Shown here one piece after another: positions 16,055 to 17,633 of a stretch of 17,633 nt of DNA. This stretch comes from Bacteroidales bacterium (GTDB taxonomy: Bacteria; Bacteroidota; Bacteroidia; Bacteroidales; UBA1556). Location of the stretch: positions 1 through 17,633 of the forward strand of contig JAGLDA010000036.1 in assembly GCA_023145955.1 (NCBI GenBank). Reading direction: 5' to 3'. Numbering within the stretch: the first letter of the stretch is position 1; the number at the start of each line of letters is the position of its first letter. The position numbers and the translations under genes are program-made. Below the pieces are notes generated by a model. It did not search any database. It saw only the letters and a program-made list of their open reading frames with translations, and had not been told where the DNA came from.

Positions 16055-16139
16055 CATCACTGAAGGTGATGAACCACAATAACCATAAGCTAAGCTTATG
16101 GTGCTAAAGCAAGAAAAAAAGGGAACTCTGAAGGAGTTC
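16055..16139. repeat. Cluster of three palindromes, REP-like
   Basis: Hairpin 1 (16055-16071) is CATCAC-TGAAG-GTGATG. Hairpin 2 (16082-16102) has 10-bp arms ACCATAAGCT and AGCTTATGGT around a single A. Hairpin 3 (16123-16139) is GAACTC-TGAAG-GAGTTC. Hairpins 1 and 3 share the TGAAG loop on different but self-complementary arms, which suggests a dispersed palindromic repeat family rather than another terminator. The element fills the gap between convergent transcripts (peroxidase on plus, LpxH-like on minus). No transposase is present in the window. Confidence 0.6.
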
Positions 16140-16173
16140 AATAATAGAATTTGTTATTAAAGATTTTAGAATC

Positions 16174-16932
16174 TCAAATCTCCAGAAGCTGAAACTCCTC
16201 ACCATCAAAAACCCCAACATGAGGAAATTTTACCCATTCTCCTAGGTTTATATATCTTGAGTTATTTCCTAAGTCTTTGTCCATAGCAATATGTCTATGG
16301 CCAAAAACAAAGAAATCGTAATGCTCTTTCTTAAGAGTATTTTTACAGTACTGATAGAGCATCTCCTTATCATCTCCCTGATAATGCTCTTCGAAGTTGC
16401 CATTGGAAATACGGCTTTTACGTGAAAAGTACTGTGCTATTCCTAATGCAAAATTAGGATGCAAACGTGCAAAAAGCCATTGGTTTATATTGCTAGAAAA
16501 GATATATTTAAGAAATTTGTATTTAGGATCACCAGGGCCCAAGCCATCGCCATGACCCAAAAGGAATTTCTTATCATTCAAAACAAAAGCCTTAGGTTCA
16601 CGATAGACTGTTAGACCAATTTCTTTCTCAAAATAATCGAAAACCCACATATCGTGGTTACCAATAAAATAATGAATAGCGATGCCATTATCACTCATTT
16701 TGGCAAGCTGCCCTAGTAAGCGCACATAGCCACGGGGTGCCACCTGCTTATAGTCAAACCACATATCGAATATGTCGCCAAGTATGAAAAGGTTTTCTGC
16801 ATCCTGCTCAATACTGCAAAGCCAGCTTACCATCTTCTTTTCACGAATTAGGCTGCTATCATAATCAGGCACACCAAGGTGTACATCAGAAATGAAATAA
16901 CTCTTCTTTTTACTAGGTATATTCTCTGCCAA
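16174..16932 (-). CDS. lpxH: UDP-2,3-diacylglucosamine diphosphatase (LpxH-like metallophosphoesterase)
   Basis: A 252-residue calcineurin-like phosphoesterase matching LpxH, which hydrolyses UDP-2,3-diacylglucosamine to lipid X and UMP in lipid A synthesis at the cytoplasmic membrane surface. The metal-site motifs are all present in order: DVHLG (16-20), GDIFDMW (52-58), GNHD (91-94), GHGD (126-129) and GHRH (211-214). A mid-region (about 130-190) rich in basic and aromatic residues corresponds to the lipid-binding cap. Length is close to that of LpxH. No signal peptide is seen. It begins 5 bases after the stop of an upstream large envelope-protein gene and is likely co-transcribed with it. 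A LpxH2-type or other phosphoesterase role is possible, hence the symbol is tentative. Confidence 0.8.
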   Translation of the reverse strand: MAENIPSKKKSYFISDVHLGVPDYDSSLIREKKMVSWLCSIEQDAENLFILGDIFDMWFDYKQVAPRGYVRLLGQLAKMSDNGIAIHYFIGNHDMWVFDYFEKEIGLTVYREPKAFVLNDKKFLLGHGDGLGPGDPKYKFLKYIFSSNINQWLFARLHPNFALGIAQYFSRKSRISNGNFEEHYQGDDKEMLYQYCKNTLKKEHYDFFVFGHRHIAMDKDLGNNSRYINLGEWVKFPHVGVFDGEEFQLLEI

Positions 16933-16937
16933 AATAG

Positions 16938-17633
16938 TTATAAATTAAATTCTTTTTTAAGTTTAAAAGGATTCATTAAGTCAAAACGAATAGTAAATCG
17001 AATATTGTCGCTGTACTTATAGTCTGGTCTTAAATCCATTACGCCCTGAAATTGTGATGTCCACAATAGTGGGAAATACACCTCAAAGTTACGATTAAAA
17101 AATGTAAGTAAAACGCCAGCTTCTCCCAAGACGGATTTATCGTAGGGAACAGATAGGCTTTTGGCACTGCTGCTATAGCCTAAATTACCATATACCTTAA
17201 TGAATTTGGTAAAAGGTAAGCCCGCTCTAATATTTAACGCACTAATAAAACCCCACGAACGCCCAATTGGCGATTGTAGGTAGAAAGACCCATCAGCAGG
17301 AGTTATTTGATGTGAGTAAAAACCACTATATCCAGACCTATCCATATATGTATAATCATAAAGGTAATCGTCGCCGCCATCAAAAGAGCTCATTTTATAT
17401 GTAAAGTCTGTAGAGGAGTTATTAGAAGAAAAAATATTTCCAACAAATAATCGCATTTCTAAAGCATTTTTCTTCCTATCGTTATAGCTGAAGGCGTAGT
17501 TTATACTTAAACTAGCCTTTGTAACAGAAGCACCTGCTTGTAAATTAAAATCAAAACCATAAGGGTTTAAAATACGATTATTCTTATAGTGATAGTCAAT
17601 ATCAAGAATACTATAATTATAATAAGAAGGAAC
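16938..17633 (-). CDS. C-terminal part of a large protein, M1 metallopeptidase-like beta-rich end (partial)
   Basis: The frame is open from the window's right edge to TAA at 16938, giving the last 231 residues; the start and any catalytic domain lie outside. The visible part is an antiparallel beta-rich, barrel-like sequence with alternating aromatic residues: an NPYGFDFNLQAG segment, then INYAFSYNDRKKNALEMRLFVG, DDYLYDYTYMDRSGYSG, ALNIRAGLPF, FEVYFPLLW and RFTIRFDLMNPF. I recognise this pattern (DYLYD, EVYFPL, NPF end) as resembling the C-terminal region of large Bacteroidota M1-family metallopeptidases. An internal Met at 17456 is not the true start. It ends 5 bases before the LpxH-like gene. 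A generic outer-membrane barrel protein is the alternative. Confidence 0.55.
   Translation of the reverse strand, partial: VPSYYNYSILDIDYHYKNNRILNPYGFDFNLQAGASVTKASLSINYAFSYNDRKKNALEMRLFVGNIFSSNNSSTDFTYKMSSFDGGDDYLYDYTYMDRSGYSGFYSHQITPADGSFYLQSPIGRSWGFISALNIRAGLPFTKFIKVYGNLGYSSSAKSLSVPYDKSVLGEAGVLLTFFNRNFEVYFPLLWTSQFQGVMDLRPDYKYSDNIRFTIRFDLMNPFKLKKEFNL

Noticed and set aside
16055..16139. CRISPR array
   Set aside because: The repeated element is a self-pairing hairpin with changing arms, not identical direct repeats with regular spacers, and no cas genes are present.
16938..17456. A complete 172-residue protein starting at Met 17456
   Set aside because: The same frame stays open through to the window edge with plausible barrel-type sequence, so the Met is internal and the gene is partial.

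Overview
The window comes from the chromosome of an AT-rich member of the Bacteroidota. Four things point there: (i) a 1561-residue secreted protein with a type IX secretion (T9SS) C-terminal sorting domain; (ii) a TonB-dependent receptor with an N-terminal carboxypeptidase-like domain; (iii) a protein of the Bacteroidota HYC/CC/PP family; (iv) repeated TAnnTTTG boxes, the Bacteroidota -7 promoter element, just upstream of gene starts, with no strong Shine-Dalgarno sequences. The genus cannot be read from the sequence. A sulfide:quinone oxidoreductase-like enzyme and a di-heme peroxidase suggest a respiring, probably free-living organism.

Layout. 1-99: two short tandem-repeat tracts. 100-2045 (minus): an M20D amidohydrolase followed by a family 2 glycosyltransferase. 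2205-4100 (plus): a WaaE-like GT2 and a GT4 glycosyltransferase, likely for surface glycans. 4157-7387 (plus): three genes that look like a metal (probably copper) handling unit: HYC_CC_PP protein, secreted HMA-domain protein and TonB-dependent receptor. Each carries a Cys-Cys pair. A strong terminator closes the unit. 7513-12198 (plus): the giant T9SS-exported parallel beta-helix protein, built from an internal duplication. 12232-12267: a bidirectional terminator between convergent genes. 12300-13985 (minus): an SQR-like flavoprotein followed by an unannotated 56-residue membrane-type small protein. 14200-14793 (plus): a VTT/DedA-like membrane protein, divergent from SQR. 14922-15974 (plus): a lipoprotein di-heme cytochrome c peroxidase with a strong terminator. 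16055-16139: three palindromes, two sharing the same TGAAG loop on different arms, resembling a REP-type element. 16174-17633 (minus): an LpxH-like UDP-2,3-diacylglucosamine hydrolase, preceded by the C-terminal part of a large protein that looks like the beta-barrel-like end of an M1-type metallopeptidase and runs off the window.

Most of this is ordinary chromosomal gene content. The points worth a second look are the Cys-Cys metal module, the small gene behind SQR, the palindromic element, the duplicated T9SS protein, and three genes whose longest reading frames begin inside their own promoters.
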